Shown one piece after another: positions 8,556 through 16,800 of a stretch of 64,000 nt of DNA. Source of the DNA: Candidatus Fusicatenibacter intestinigallinarum. Its GTDB lineage: Bacteria > Bacillota > Clostridia > Lachnospirales > Lachnospiraceae. The translations under genes and the position numbers were made by a program. Each line of letters starts with the position of its first letter. Position 1 is the stretch's first letter. Where the stretch lies: NCBI GenBank assembly GCA_019119555.1, contig DWWU01000016.1:43251-107250 (forward strand). The letters run 5' to 3'. The notes beneath the pieces are model-generated. The model was not told the DNA's origin and searched no databases. It saw nothing but the letters and a program-made list of their open reading frames with translations.

Positions 8556-9605
8556 CTACGCTTCTATCAGCTTATGTCCCGCCGCTTTCAGAAGCCTGTT
8601 CATAATTGCCTGTCCCATCTTCGGTGTGTCAAACGCCTCCGAATAGATGACATCTACATGATCGCCGTCAAACTCCCGCAGAATCCCATACAGATGCCGG
8701 GCAATGGACGCTTCCTCCGACCGGGCGCCGATGCTCTTCACATCCCCGGCGGAATACTTCCGCCTTGTCTCATCTGTGCAAATGATTCCCACGGTAAGCC
8801 CCCGGGCAATCTGCTCTTCTGCCAGTTCCCGGATTTTCTGCACTACCTTTTCCTCCGGGCCTTCCACAATGGTCAGATCCGCTTTCGGCGCATAATGCTT
8901 ATAACGCATTCCCGGCGCTTTCGGACGGACCGCCGGCTCCTCCGCAAGGATTCCCGGATCCACCTTCACAGTTCCGAGGATCTGCTCCAGCCGTTCACGG
9001 TTCAGATATCCGGGCCGCAGAATCATCGGCGTCTTTTCCGTGAAATCCACAATGGTGGACTCCAGACCGATTTCCACCATACCCCCGTCCAGAATACAGT
9101 CGATCCTGTCGCCCAGATCCTCAATCACATGGGCCGCAGTGGTCGGACTTGGTCTTCCGGAGGTATTGGCGCTCGGCGCGGCCACAAAATCGCCGGCCGA
9201 CTGTATCAGCGCCTGCGCAATTCTGTTTCTGGGAAAGCGCACCGCCACTGTGTTCAGACCGCCTGTCGTTGCCAGAGGCACCACTTCCGTTTTCTCCAGA
9301 ATCATCGTCAGCGGGCCGGGCCAGCACTCCTGGGCCAGTTTTCTGGCATTGTCCGGAATGTTGCGGGCTACGATCTCCAGATCCTCCATCCGGGCAATGT
9401 GTACAATCAAAGGATTGTCGCTTGGCCTGCCCTTCGCCGCATAGATTTTCCGGGAAGCCTCCGCGTCCAGCGCGTTACCGCCCAGACCGTACACGGTTTC
9501 CGTGGGGAACGCCACCAGACCGCCGTCTTTTAAAATTTCTCCGGCTCTCCGTATGGCATCCTCATCCAGGTGTTCTTCTGTCATCTTGGCAACCCATGCC
9601 TTCAT
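8556..9605 (-). CDS. Threonylcarbamoyl-AMP synthase (Sua5/YwlC type)
   Basis: About 349 residues. The N-terminal YrdC domain makes threonylcarbamoyl-AMP from threonine, bicarbonate and ATP for the t6A37 modification of tRNAs. It shows GGLVAFPTETVYGLGGNA and KIYAAKGRPSDNPLIVHI. The C-terminal Sua5 domain follows a linker containing PGMRYKHYAP, the segment that closes over the active site. The chosen ATG at 9605 is preceded by AGGGAG; an upstream ATG at 9632 is less favourable. It heads the cluster leading to ywlE, rpiB, upp and the dCMP deaminase, the first spacer being only about 15 bp. Confidence 0.95.
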   Translation of the reverse strand: MKAWVAKMTEEHLDEDAIRRAGEILKDGGLVAFPTETVYGLGGNALDAEASRKIYAAKGRPSDNPLIVHIARMEDLEIVARNIPDNARKLAQECWPGPLTMILEKTEVVPLATTGGLNTVAVRFPRNRIAQALIQSAGDFVAAPSANTSGRPSPTTAAHVIEDLGDRIDCILDGGMVEIGLESTIVDFTEKTPMILRPGYLNRERLEQILGTVKVDPGILAEEPAVRPKAPGMRYKHYAPKADLTIVEGPEEKVVQKIRELAEEQIARGLTVGIICTDETRRKYSAGDVKSIGARSEEASIARHLYGILREFDGDHVDVIYSEAFDTPKMGQAIMNRLLKAAGHKLIEA

Positions 9606-9697
9606 CTTGTTCACTCCCTGTCTCTTTTTCATGTTCTTTTTTGATTATACCATCGCCGGGGAAAAATGGAAACCACTTTTTGTCTTCCCTTACAGCC

Positions 9698-9740
9698 GAA
9701 AAAGGCCCTGCGCCGTCGGTATCCCCGTACGGCACAGGGC
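9698..9740 (-). terminator. Rho-independent terminator of proS
   Basis: Read on the minus strand, GCCCTG-x-GCCGT pairs with ACGGC-x-CAGGGC around a short loop and is followed by five T residues. It lies 80 bp after the proS stop and before sua5, separating the two transcription units. Confidence 0.85.
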
Positions 9741-9819
9741 TGATTTCCGGTCAGTTTTTCCCCGGCGCGGTGTGTGCATATCATAGAAAGCCACAGCGCC
9801 TGCAGTTGCAACACTTCCG

Positions 9820-11562
9820 TTACTGCGGAACCTTTTCCGTGATCTCGCGTTTCAGCGTGTCGATCAGCTCCAGGATCTTCTCTTCCGCCTGTTCTTTTTC
9901 TGCCATAAACTGATAGCGTTTGTCCCGGGTTACGATCTCCACATGATTTTCCTTCATGTTTCTCGGGCTGACAACGACCCGCACCGGAACGCCCAGAAGA
10001 TCCGCATCGGAGAACATGGCTCCGGGACGGATATCTCTGTCGTCGTAGATGACTTCCACCTGTTTTCTCTGCAGACTCCGGTACAGATTGTCCGCATATT
10101 CTCTGCACTCCTCATCATCCACACGCAGGCAGCAGATGTGCACCTCCCACGGAGCAATGGTGATGGGCCAGATGGGGCCGTACGCATCGTGATGTGCTTC
10201 GCACACAGAGGCGGCAAGACGGCCGATTCCGATTCCGTAGCAGCCCATGATCGGATACTGCTCCTCGTTGTTTTTATCGATGTATTTCATTCCCATGCTT
10301 TTCGTGTATTTTGTGCCCAGCTGGAAGATATTTCCGACCTCGATTCCACGATGCACCCTGATCATCGGCTTTCCGCATTTCGGGCAGATGCCGCCGTCGC
10401 GGATCTTGGTAAAATCGTGGAACTCCGGCTCCTGTCCCAGATCACGCGCAAGGTTCAGCCCGATGTAATGGTAATCTCTTTCGTTTGCGCCGCAGGACAT
10501 GTATTCGATTCCCTTCAATGACCGGTCATACAGAACCGTCACATCCGGATTCAGCTGATACGGCCCGATAAATCCCGCCACCAGAACGCTGTCATCCTCG
10601 ATATTCGCCGGGTGAATGCCTTCCCCGATGTAATTGGTGATTTTCGTCTCGTTCGCCTCCATATCGCCGCGCATAAACACAACGACAAAACTGTCATCGC
10701 TGTTTTTCTGGTAAACGACAGCCTTGCAGGTATTCTCGATGGGGAGTTGCAGAGCTTTCGTCACATCGTCGATCGTGCTGAGATCCGGCGTGTAAAACTT
10801 CTCAAGCGCCGCGGCCTCCCTGGTATTTCCCGAATTGTCCACCAGATTGTCCGCAGCCTCCATATTCGCCTTGTAATCGCACGCCTCGCAGATTGCGATG
10901 GAATCCTCCCCGATCGGAGTCAGAAGCATATACTCATGGGAAATGCTTCCTCCCATCATACCGGAATCGGATTTTACGGCAACCACTTCCGGAACGCCGA
11001 CTCTCGCGAAGATGCGGAGATAAGCGTCATAGCAGATCTCATAATACCGCTCCAGATCCTCCTGGGAGGTGTGGAAGGAATAGGCGTCCTTCATCGTGAA
11101 CTCACGCACACGGATCAATCCGGCTCTCGGTCTCGCCTCATCCCGGAATTTCGTCTGAATCTGATAGATCATAAACGGATACTTGCTGTAGGAATTTGCA
11201 TATTCTCTCACCAGCTGCACCGATGCTTCCTCATGGGTCATTCCCAGCACCATGCTGCTGTTGTTGCGGTCACGGAAACGTACCAGCTCCGGTCCGACGC
11301 TCTGGAATCTTCCGGATTCCTCCCAGAGAGAACCGGGAAGAACCACCGGGAACATGACCTCCTGTCCGTCAATGGCGTCCATCTCCTCGCGGATAACCCG
11401 CTCGATTTTCGAAGTCACCCGTTTCCCCGGGGTAAACAGAGAATAGATACCATTTGCCACATACTTGATATATCCGCCTTTGATCATCAGCGCATGGCTG
11501 TCGACCACACAGTCCGCCGGCTTTTCCTTGAATCTCTCACCAACTAATTTTGAAACCTTCAT
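9820..11562 (-). CDS. proS: Prolyl-tRNA synthetase (bacterial type)
   Basis: About 580 residues of a class II synthetase that charges tRNA-Pro. The catalytic core carries RDEARPRAGLIRVREFTMKD (motif 2 region) near residues 140-160. A YbaK-like editing insertion of about 150 residues follows (roughly 230-390, containing NTCKAVVYQ), which hydrolyses Ala-tRNA-Pro. Motif 3 is GCYGIGIGRL, and a C-terminal anticodon-binding domain completes the usual bacterial arrangement. Two in-frame ATGs compete at 11571 and 11562; the second has better spacing from AGAGG. A full-length R1 element lies only 29 bp upstream. Confidence 0.97.
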   Translation of the reverse strand: MKVSKLVGERFKEKPADCVVDSHALMIKGGYIKYVANGIYSLFTPGKRVTSKIERVIREEMDAIDGQEVMFPVVLPGSLWEESGRFQSVGPELVRFRDRNNSSMVLGMTHEEASVQLVREYANSYSKYPFMIYQIQTKFRDEARPRAGLIRVREFTMKDAYSFHTSQEDLERYYEICYDAYLRIFARVGVPEVVAVKSDSGMMGGSISHEYMLLTPIGEDSIAICEACDYKANMEAADNLVDNSGNTREAAALEKFYTPDLSTIDDVTKALQLPIENTCKAVVYQKNSDDSFVVVFMRGDMEANETKITNYIGEGIHPANIEDDSVLVAGFIGPYQLNPDVTVLYDRSLKGIEYMSCGANERDYHYIGLNLARDLGQEPEFHDFTKIRDGGICPKCGKPMIRVHRGIEVGNIFQLGTKYTKSMGMKYIDKNNEEQYPIMGCYGIGIGRLAASVCEAHHDAYGPIWPITIAPWEVHICCLRVDDEECREYADNLYRSLQRKQVEVIYDDRDIRPGAMFSDADLLGVPVRVVVSPRNMKENHVEIVTRDKRYQFMAEKEQAEEKILELIDTLKREITEKVPQ

Positions 11563-11590
11563 TGCTTTCATCCTCTTCTGATTATTTTTT

Positions 11591-11723
11591 ATAACAGTTC
11601 AGCCCACTGAACTGTTACGGCATCCGGCCATTGAAAATCGCTTCACGATGGGCCGTATGCCCACAGGCTCTGCGTTTTCATACGGTCTGTGCAGTGAATG
11701 CACAGACCTGGCTGAACTGTAAC
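11591..11723 (-). repeat. R1 palindromic element, full length (133 bp)
   Basis: Complete copy. The terminal palindrome is followed by the GCATCCGGCC/GGGCCGTATGC hairpin, the GGTCTGTGCA/TGCACAGACC hairpin and the end repeat GGCTGAACTGTAAC. The flanking octamers match only loosely (5 of 8). It sits directly upstream of proS, probably within its leader or just before its promoter. Confidence 0.9.
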
Positions 11724-11854
11724 TATGATTCAGAACTCTGCCTCTGTGCGGCTCCGCGGATTTCCCGCAGGCGCCTGCATCCGGCAGTTCCGACATGTAT
11801 GATCTATTATAAACCCGACCGCTTCCTTATGTAAATACCCTCTTTTCATAAAAC

Positions 11855-11882
11855 GTAACCGTTCAGCCAGCTGAACGGTTAC
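11855..11882. repeat. R1 short form (28-bp palindrome)
   Basis: Arms GTAACCGTTCAGC and GCTGAACGGTTAC enclose a CA centre. A further half copy, GAACGGTTAC, follows immediately at 11883-11892, giving a partial tandem. It lies downstream of the PF06541 membrane protein gene. Confidence 0.88.
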
Positions 11883-11947
11883 GAACGGTTACCGCAAAAA
11901 GAGAAGCCCCCGAAGCTCCCATCGCATCTCTGCGGAGACAGGATCCT

Positions 11948-12514
11948 TCACTTTCCATGGCTGCGGTAATATTCTCTGCCTGCGCGCTCTCTTCCGGCCT
12001 TCTCCGGATTCTCCGCTTCCCCGCGCTCCGCGGACGTTTCCCGGGACATCCGCCAGAGTTCCGGAAGCGAAACATACCAGCGGAAAATCCGGTAACGCGG
12101 CCGCCGGCCGGTCCCGAACATCCAGTAATCCACCGCGTCTGTGAAAAGAATCGCCACCCCCGACAGAAAATACCAGTACACACTGTATCTGGGACAGATC
12201 AGATTCCCGCACAGGCTCATCCATTCGTCTCCGTAATCCCACATCCGGATTCCCAGCACCTCCAGCGAAAACAGCCCCGCAGCCAGCTCCAGACCCGTAA
12301 TCACCCCAGACCCGATCAGCATCTGGACCGGCAGCTGCAGCTTTCCCATTCCGCGGCGCAGCAGAAATCCCAGGATCACCATCGCGGCTCCGCCGGTCAG
12401 TCCCATCAGCCGGAAGCTGTATCCCCGGAACGTCACTTCAATAGCCAGATATACACAGTAACCGGCGAGGAACAACAGCAGATACCGCCAGAATTCTTTC
12501 TTCCATCCCGTCAT
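11948..12514 (-). CDS. PF06541-type membrane protein (putative ABC-transporter type IV family)
   Basis: About 188 residues with four or so hydrophobic segments (near residues 10-25, 35-50, 60-80 and 110-130), followed by a charged C-terminal tail. The segment MWDYGDEWMSLCGNLICPRYSVYW resembles the conserved loop of the PF06541 family, whose members are common in Clostridia and of unknown function. The start at 12514 has GGAAGGAG seven bases upstream. No partner ATPase is adjacent, so the family name should not be read as evidence of transport. Confidence 0.65.
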   Translation of the reverse strand: MTGWKKEFWRYLLLFLAGYCVYLAIEVTFRGYSFRLMGLTGGAAMVILGFLLRRGMGKLQLPVQMLIGSGVITGLELAAGLFSLEVLGIRMWDYGDEWMSLCGNLICPRYSVYWYFLSGVAILFTDAVDYWMFGTGRRPRYRIFRWYVSLPELWRMSRETSAERGEAENPEKAGRERAGREYYRSHGK

Positions 12515-12552
12515 CCGAATCTCCTTCCCGACATGGCAAATGATACTCAAAA

Positions 12553-12588
12553 AATAAGAGACACTGTCTTTTTCCAGTATCTCTTATT
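12553..12588. terminator. Bidirectional hairpin terminator
   Basis: AATAAGAGAcACTG pairs with CAGTaTCTCTTATT around a T-rich loop, with A and T tracts on either side. It lies between the PF06541 gene and the AraC gene. Because both genes run on the minus strand, its use there would be to end the AraC transcript. Confidence 0.7.
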
Positions 12589-12627
12589 TCTTCCGCCGAT
12601 ATTCCACTCCGGCGCGGCTGGCAGATT

Positions 12628-12655
12628 GTTACAGTTCAGCAGACTGAACGGTTAC
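12628..12655. repeat. R1 short form with perfect 8-bp target duplication
   Basis: A 28-bp imperfect palindrome beginning GTTACAGTTCAGC and ending ACTGAACGGTTAC. The octamer GGCAGATT is present on both sides (12620-12627 and 12656-12663), which is what insertion with an 8-bp target-site duplication would leave. Confidence 0.92.
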
Positions 12656-12725
12656 GGCAGATTTTATTTTTTCATATTCTTTCGCTGCTCTCACTTCAGA
12701 GACGCTGTCTGCACTGCGGGACTTT

Positions 12726-13601
12726 TTACAGGACTTCTATCTGATGCTGCCGGCGGTATTCCTTCGGGGAAACTCCGTATTCCCGCTTGAATCTGCGGTA
12801 AAAACTGGTATAATCCGAAAAACCGAACTGCTGGCAGATCTGTCCGATGGGCTCGTCCCCGAGAATCGCGTCCTTGCAGGCGTCCAACCGTTTTCTTGTA
12901 ATATACTGATGGGCTGACATCCCCACTTTGTCCTTAAACAGATGAGCAATATAATATTTATTCAGAAAGAACTGATTGGAGAGCCGTTCCAGGGACAGAT
13001 CCTCCTCCAGGTGAGATCCGATAAAATTGCAGATCATCTGATACGTCTCCTCCTCGCCTTTGGCTACTTTTTTATGGTTCTGCTCATAAACCATCCGGTT
13101 CATCACCAGCAGAATCTCATTCAGTTTCAGATAGAGGAACGCTTTTTTCCCATACCGGTCTCCCCACTGCTCCTCAATCATCCGGAATGCCATGCCCTGA
13201 AGCTGATTCGCCAGAATCGTGTCGAACTGATACAGAAACTGCTTTTTCAGCTGCGCACGCTCAAACAGATATCCGTAATCCTCCGACTGAAGCAGAAGTC
13301 CTTCCAGATAGCCTGCCGAAATCCACAGGACAATTCTCCGGTAAGGTTTCTCATGATTCCGAATTCGCAGAAAATGGACGATGCCCGGCGGAATCACCAG
13401 AACTTCTCCCGGCTTCGGCCAGAACACCTGCTCCTCCGCGTTCATCTCCGCATCCCCCTCCAGAAAAAAATAGATTTCATAATAATTGTGCGAATGCGCA
13501 CGTACCGGAGAAAGGTTATAGTCATTATAATAGTAGATTTCGTAATCCTTCTCCTCCATATACTGCCGTTTCTTCCACTCCGTCTCAAGCTGCCTCTTCA
13601 T
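12726..13601 (-). CDS. AraC-family transcriptional regulator, probable regulator of uxuA-uxuB-uxaC
   Basis: 291 residues. An N-terminal cupin-like sensor domain (around 20-110, with HSHNYYEIYFFLEG and PGEVLVIPPGIVH) is followed by a C-terminal pair of helix-turn-helix motifs (about 185-285: LSNQFFLNKYYIAHLFKDKVG and IGQICQQFGFSDYTSFYRRFK). It is transcribed divergently from uxuA across a 199-bp gap, the usual arrangement for a local sugar-acid activator. The start has CAGGAG upstream. Control of the glucuronate genes is inferred from position only. Confidence 0.88.
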   Translation of the reverse strand: MKRQLETEWKKRQYMEEKDYEIYYYNDYNLSPVRAHSHNYYEIYFFLEGDAEMNAEEQVFWPKPGEVLVIPPGIVHFLRIRNHEKPYRRIVLWISAGYLEGLLLQSEDYGYLFERAQLKKQFLYQFDTILANQLQGMAFRMIEEQWGDRYGKKAFLYLKLNEILLVMNRMVYEQNHKKVAKGEEETYQMICNFIGSHLEEDLSLERLSNQFFLNKYYIAHLFKDKVGMSAHQYITRKRLDACKDAILGDEPIGQICQQFGFSDYTSFYRRFKREYGVSPKEYRRQHQIEVL

Positions 13602-13800
13602 ATCTCATCTCCTGTATCCATCCGATTTTTCGTTTATTTTGTATGATTTTTCTATAAAATACACATTCTTTTCTTACATAATACCGCAATACCGCAATTT
13701 TTGCAATATATAGCACAATTTTGTCTATGGTAACTTTCTCCAATTACGATAAAATAGTAAATAACAAATCAATGATCCATAAGAAAGGAGTTTACAAACT
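13602..13800 (+). promoter_or_regulatory. Divergent control region between the AraC regulator and uxuA
   Basis: AT-rich spacer. A TAAAAT element at 13750-13755 could be the -10 of uxuA, but nothing close to TTGACA lies at the right distance, which would suit an activator-dependent promoter. Direct repeats of AATACCGC occur at about 13679-13695. A strong AAGGAG site precedes uxuA. The role of the repeats as operator is a guess. Confidence 0.4.
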
Positions 13801-14880
13801 ATGGAAATGACAATGCGCTGGTACGGCAAAGACTATGATACCGTAACTCTGGAGCAGATTCGCCAGACCTGCTACGTAAAGGGCATCATCACCACACTGT
13901 ACAACAAAATGCCGGGAGAGGTATGGACGCTGGACGAGATCCTGGCAATGAAAAAAGAAGTTGAGGATGCTGGCCTTCATCTGGCAGGTATCGAGAGCGT
14001 GAATGTCAGCGACGCCATTAAGACAGGCGCGCCGGAGCGTGACAAAGACATCGCTGCCTACATCGAGACTCTGGAAAATCTCGGAAAAGCCGATATCCAT
14101 ATGGTATGCTACAACTTCATGCCGGTATTCGACTGGACAAGAACCGAGCTGGACCGCAAGAGAGCAGACGGCTCCACGGTTCTGGCTTACAATCAGGACA
14201 CCATCGACAAGATGGATCCGGAAGCAATGTTCTCCAGCATCAAAGACGACATGAACGGTTCCATCATGCCGGGCTGGGAGCCGGAGCGTATGGAGAAGGT
14301 AAAAGAGTTGTTCGAGCTGTACAAAGACATCGACGATGACAAACTGCTGGACAACCTGAAATACTTCCTGGAAGCGATTATGCCGGTATGTGACAAATAC
14401 GACATCAACATGGCGATCCATCCGGACGATCCCTCCTGGAGCGTATTCGGTCTGCCGCGTATCATCTCCACACAGGCAAACCTGAAACGTATGATGGAAA
14501 TGGTTCCGAACAAACACAACGGCGTTACCTTCTGTACCGGTTCCTACGGAACAAACCTGGGCAACGACCTGATCGATACCATCCATATGCTGAAAGGCAG
14601 AATCCACTTCGCACATGTTCGCAACCTTCGTTTCAACGACGGTATGCGCGACTTCGAGGAGAGCGCACATCTGAGCGCTGACGGAACCTTCGACATGCAT
14701 GCAATCATGAAGGCTCTGTATGAGACCGGTTTTGAAGGCCCGATCCGTCCGGACCACGGACGTATGATCTGGGGTGAGAAAGCAATGCCGGGCTATGGTC
14801 TGTACGACCGTGCGCTGGGCGCCGCTTACCTGTGCGGACTGTGGGAGTCCATCGAGAAAGACGCAAAGGAAGCAAAATAA
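13801..14880 (+). CDS. uxuA: D-mannonate dehydratase
   Basis: 359 residues, the length of Firmicute and proteobacterial UxuA. It dehydrates D-mannonate to 2-keto-3-deoxygluconate in glucuronate breakdown. Family motifs include MTMRWYGKDYDTVTLEQIRQ at the N-terminus, HPDDPSWSVFGLPRI with metal ligands in the TIM barrel, CTGSYG, and IRPDHGRMIWGE near the C-terminus. It is the first gene of the uxuA-uxuB-uxaC run, and codon use is strongly biased, suggesting high expression. The strand opposite has a long open frame that is a compositional shadow. Confidence 0.97.
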   Translation: MEMTMRWYGKDYDTVTLEQIRQTCYVKGIITTLYNKMPGEVWTLDEILAMKKEVEDAGLHLAGIESVNVSDAIKTGAPERDKDIAAYIETLENLGKADIHMVCYNFMPVFDWTRTELDRKRADGSTVLAYNQDTIDKMDPEAMFSSIKDDMNGSIMPGWEPERMEKVKELFELYKDIDDDKLLDNLKYFLEAIMPVCDKYDINMAIHPDDPSWSVFGLPRIISTQANLKRMMEMVPNKHNGVTFCTGSYGTNLGNDLIDTIHMLKGRIHFAHVRNLRFNDGMRDFEESAHLSADGTFDMHAIMKALYETGFEGPIRPDHGRMIWGEKAMPGYGLYDRALGAAYLCGLWESIEKDAKEAK

Positions 14881-14907
14881 TTCATCCTGTAACCGTTATT
14901 TTCCGCA

Positions 14908-14968
14908 GCCTGCCGGCGTCATCCGCCGGAATCCGAAACAGCAGCGAACCGCTCCGTATCCGGCAGGC
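14908..14968 (+). repeat. Intercistronic hairpin between uxuA and uxuB
   Basis: GCCTGCCGG pairs with CCGGCAGGC at the edges, with an inner CGGCG/CGCCG stem. No T tract follows, so it is not a simple terminator. It may stabilise or set differential expression of the uxuA message. Confidence 0.5.
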
Positions 14969-15033
14969 AGCCAGAGGCGTGGGTTTGCTCTGTTCTGCTG
15001 CGGACATATAAAAAGAAAGAAGCGTAGAGAATT

Positions 15034-16656
15034 ATGAAACTTACATTAGAAGGTATCAAAAACCGCAGTGAATGGGAAGCAGCCGGCATCACCCTTCCTT
15101 CCTACGACATTGAGAAAGTTGTTGAAAACACGAAAAAAGCTCCGTCATGGGTACATTTCGGAATCGGAAACATTTTCCGTATCTTCATCGGCGGTCTGGC
15201 AGACACCCTGATCTCCAACGGAGAATCCGACAAGGGCATCACCTGCGTCGAGACCTTTGACTTCGACGTGGTAGACAAAATCTACGATCCGTACGACAAT
15301 CTGGTGCTGGCTGTCACCCTGAAGGCAGACGGCTCCACAGACAAAAAAGTGCTGGGTTCCCTGACCGAGGCCATCAAAGCGCAGGCAAACGTTCCGGAAA
15401 CCTGGAACAGACTGAAAGAAATCTTTACCAGCAAAGAGCTGCAGATGATTTCCTTCACAATCACAGAAAAAGGATATGCGCTGAAAGCCGCTGACGGAAC
15501 CTATTTCCCGTTTATTCAGGCTGACATCGACAATGGTCCGGAAAAACCGGGTGCGGCAATGGCAATCGTATGCGCGCTGCTGAACGAACGTTACAAAGCA
15601 GGCAAACTGCCTCTGGCTGTCGTTTCCATGGACAACTGCTCTCACAACGGTGAGAAACTGCAGAACTCCATCGTTACGATGGCAAAAGAATGGCAGGCAA
15701 AAGGATTTGTAGACGACGGATTCATCGAGTACCTGACCGATGAAAATCAGGTTTCCTTCCCGTGGTCCATGATCGACAAGATCACTCCGAGACCGGCGGA
15801 TTCTGTATGCGCAGAGCTGGAAAAAGCAGGCGTTGAGGATGTTGCTCCGGTCATCACCTCCAAGAGAACCTATATCGCTCCGTTTGTAAACGCTGAGGAG
15901 CCCCAGTATCTGGTTATCGAGGACAAATTCCCGAACGGAAGACCGGCTCTGGAAAAAGCAGGCGTTTACATGACCGACAGAGACACCGTAAACAAGGTAG
16001 AGCGCATGAAAGTCTGCACCTGCCTGAATCCGTTGCACACCGCACTGGCTGTTTTCGGCTGCCTGCTGGGATATGACCTGATTGCAGATGAAATGAAAAA
16101 TGAGACTCTCGTTAAACTGGTAAAACGTATCGGATACGTGGAAGGACTTCCGGTTGTTACAGATCCTGGAATTCTTTCTCCGAAAGCATTCATCGACGAA
16201 GTTCTGAACGTTCGTGTTCCGAACCCGTTCATGCCGGATACCCCGCAGCGTATCGCTACCGATACCTCCCAGAAACTTGCAATCCGTTTCGGCGAGACCA
16301 TCAAGGCTTATCAGGCGGACGACAGCCTGAACCTGGACGACCTGAACGGCATCCCGCTGGTATTTGCAGGATGGCTGCGTTATCTGATGGGCGTGGATGA
16401 CAACGGAAATGAGTTCGAACTGAGCCCGGATCCGCTGCTGGATACTGTTTGCCCGTATGTCAAAGACTTCAAGCTGGGTGAAGTACCGTCAAAAGAGGAA
16501 CTGGCTTCCAAGCTGTCCGGCCTGCTCTCCAACGCTTCTATTTTTGGCGTTGATCTGTGCGAGATCGGCATGTGCGACAAGGTTCTGACCGCATTCGCTG
16601 AAATGCTGGCTGGTCCTGGCGCAGTTGCCGCTACTCTGGAGAAACATCTGGCATAA
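15034..16656 (+). CDS. uxuB: Fructuronate reductase / mannitol dehydrogenase family oxidoreductase
   Basis: 540 residues of the polyol-specific long-chain dehydrogenase family. The N-terminal nucleotide-binding part begins with WVHFGIGNIFRIFIGGLAD. The catalytic lysine region resembles VERMKVCTCLNPLHTALAVFGCLLGY, with the Lys-x4-Asn-x2-His pattern. Context between mannonate dehydratase and glucuronate isomerase points to D-fructuronate to D-mannonate reduction rather than mannitol or altronate (UxaB) chemistry. It is somewhat longer than E. coli UxuB. Translation starts 153 bp after uxuA. Confidence 0.92.
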   Translation: MKLTLEGIKNRSEWEAAGITLPSYDIEKVVENTKKAPSWVHFGIGNIFRIFIGGLADTLISNGESDKGITCVETFDFDVVDKIYDPYDNLVLAVTLKADGSTDKKVLGSLTEAIKAQANVPETWNRLKEIFTSKELQMISFTITEKGYALKAADGTYFPFIQADIDNGPEKPGAAMAIVCALLNERYKAGKLPLAVVSMDNCSHNGEKLQNSIVTMAKEWQAKGFVDDGFIEYLTDENQVSFPWSMIDKITPRPADSVCAELEKAGVEDVAPVITSKRTYIAPFVNAEEPQYLVIEDKFPNGRPALEKAGVYMTDRDTVNKVERMKVCTCLNPLHTALAVFGCLLGYDLIADEMKNETLVKLVKRIGYVEGLPVVTDPGILSPKAFIDEVLNVRVPNPFMPDTPQRIATDTSQKLAIRFGETIKAYQADDSLNLDDLNGIPLVFAGWLRYLMGVDDNGNEFELSPDPLLDTVCPYVKDFKLGEVPSKEELASKLSGLLSNASIFGVDLCEIGMCDKVLTAFAEMLAGPGAVAATLEKHLA

Positions 16657-16692
16657 CTGTAAAGCGCTGTGCAGCAGCCTTTACAGCGGCAT

Positions 16693-16720
16693 GTAACCGT
16701 TCAGCCCGCTGAACGGTTAC
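16693..16720. repeat. R1 short form
   Basis: Arms GTAACCGTTCAGC/GCTGAACGGTTAC with a central CC. It lies in the spacer between uxuB and uxaC. Flanking octamers agree at 5 of 8 positions, so the duplication is decayed or absent. Confidence 0.85.
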
Positions 16721-16800
16721 GGCAGCGTCAAAAAGCAACAGGATTGCGGAACCCGGACACAGGTTTCGCAATCCGCAGAAAAACAAGAAGGGAGAACATC

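Noticed and set aside
11563..11860. T-box leader upstream of proS
   Set aside because: The structured sequence there is the R1 element and its flanks; no T-box motif (TGGNACCGCG) is present.
13792..14757. Long open frame antisense to uxuA
   Set aside because: It mirrors uxuA's biased codons, has no ribosome site and resembles no protein family. The same holds for the long frames opposite uxaC (16717-18285), uxuB, GH20 (28310-29668), proS and GH3.
14908..14968. Terminator between uxuA and uxuB
   Set aside because: The stem is strong but no T run follows on either strand, and the downstream pathway gene has no promoter of its own that I can see.
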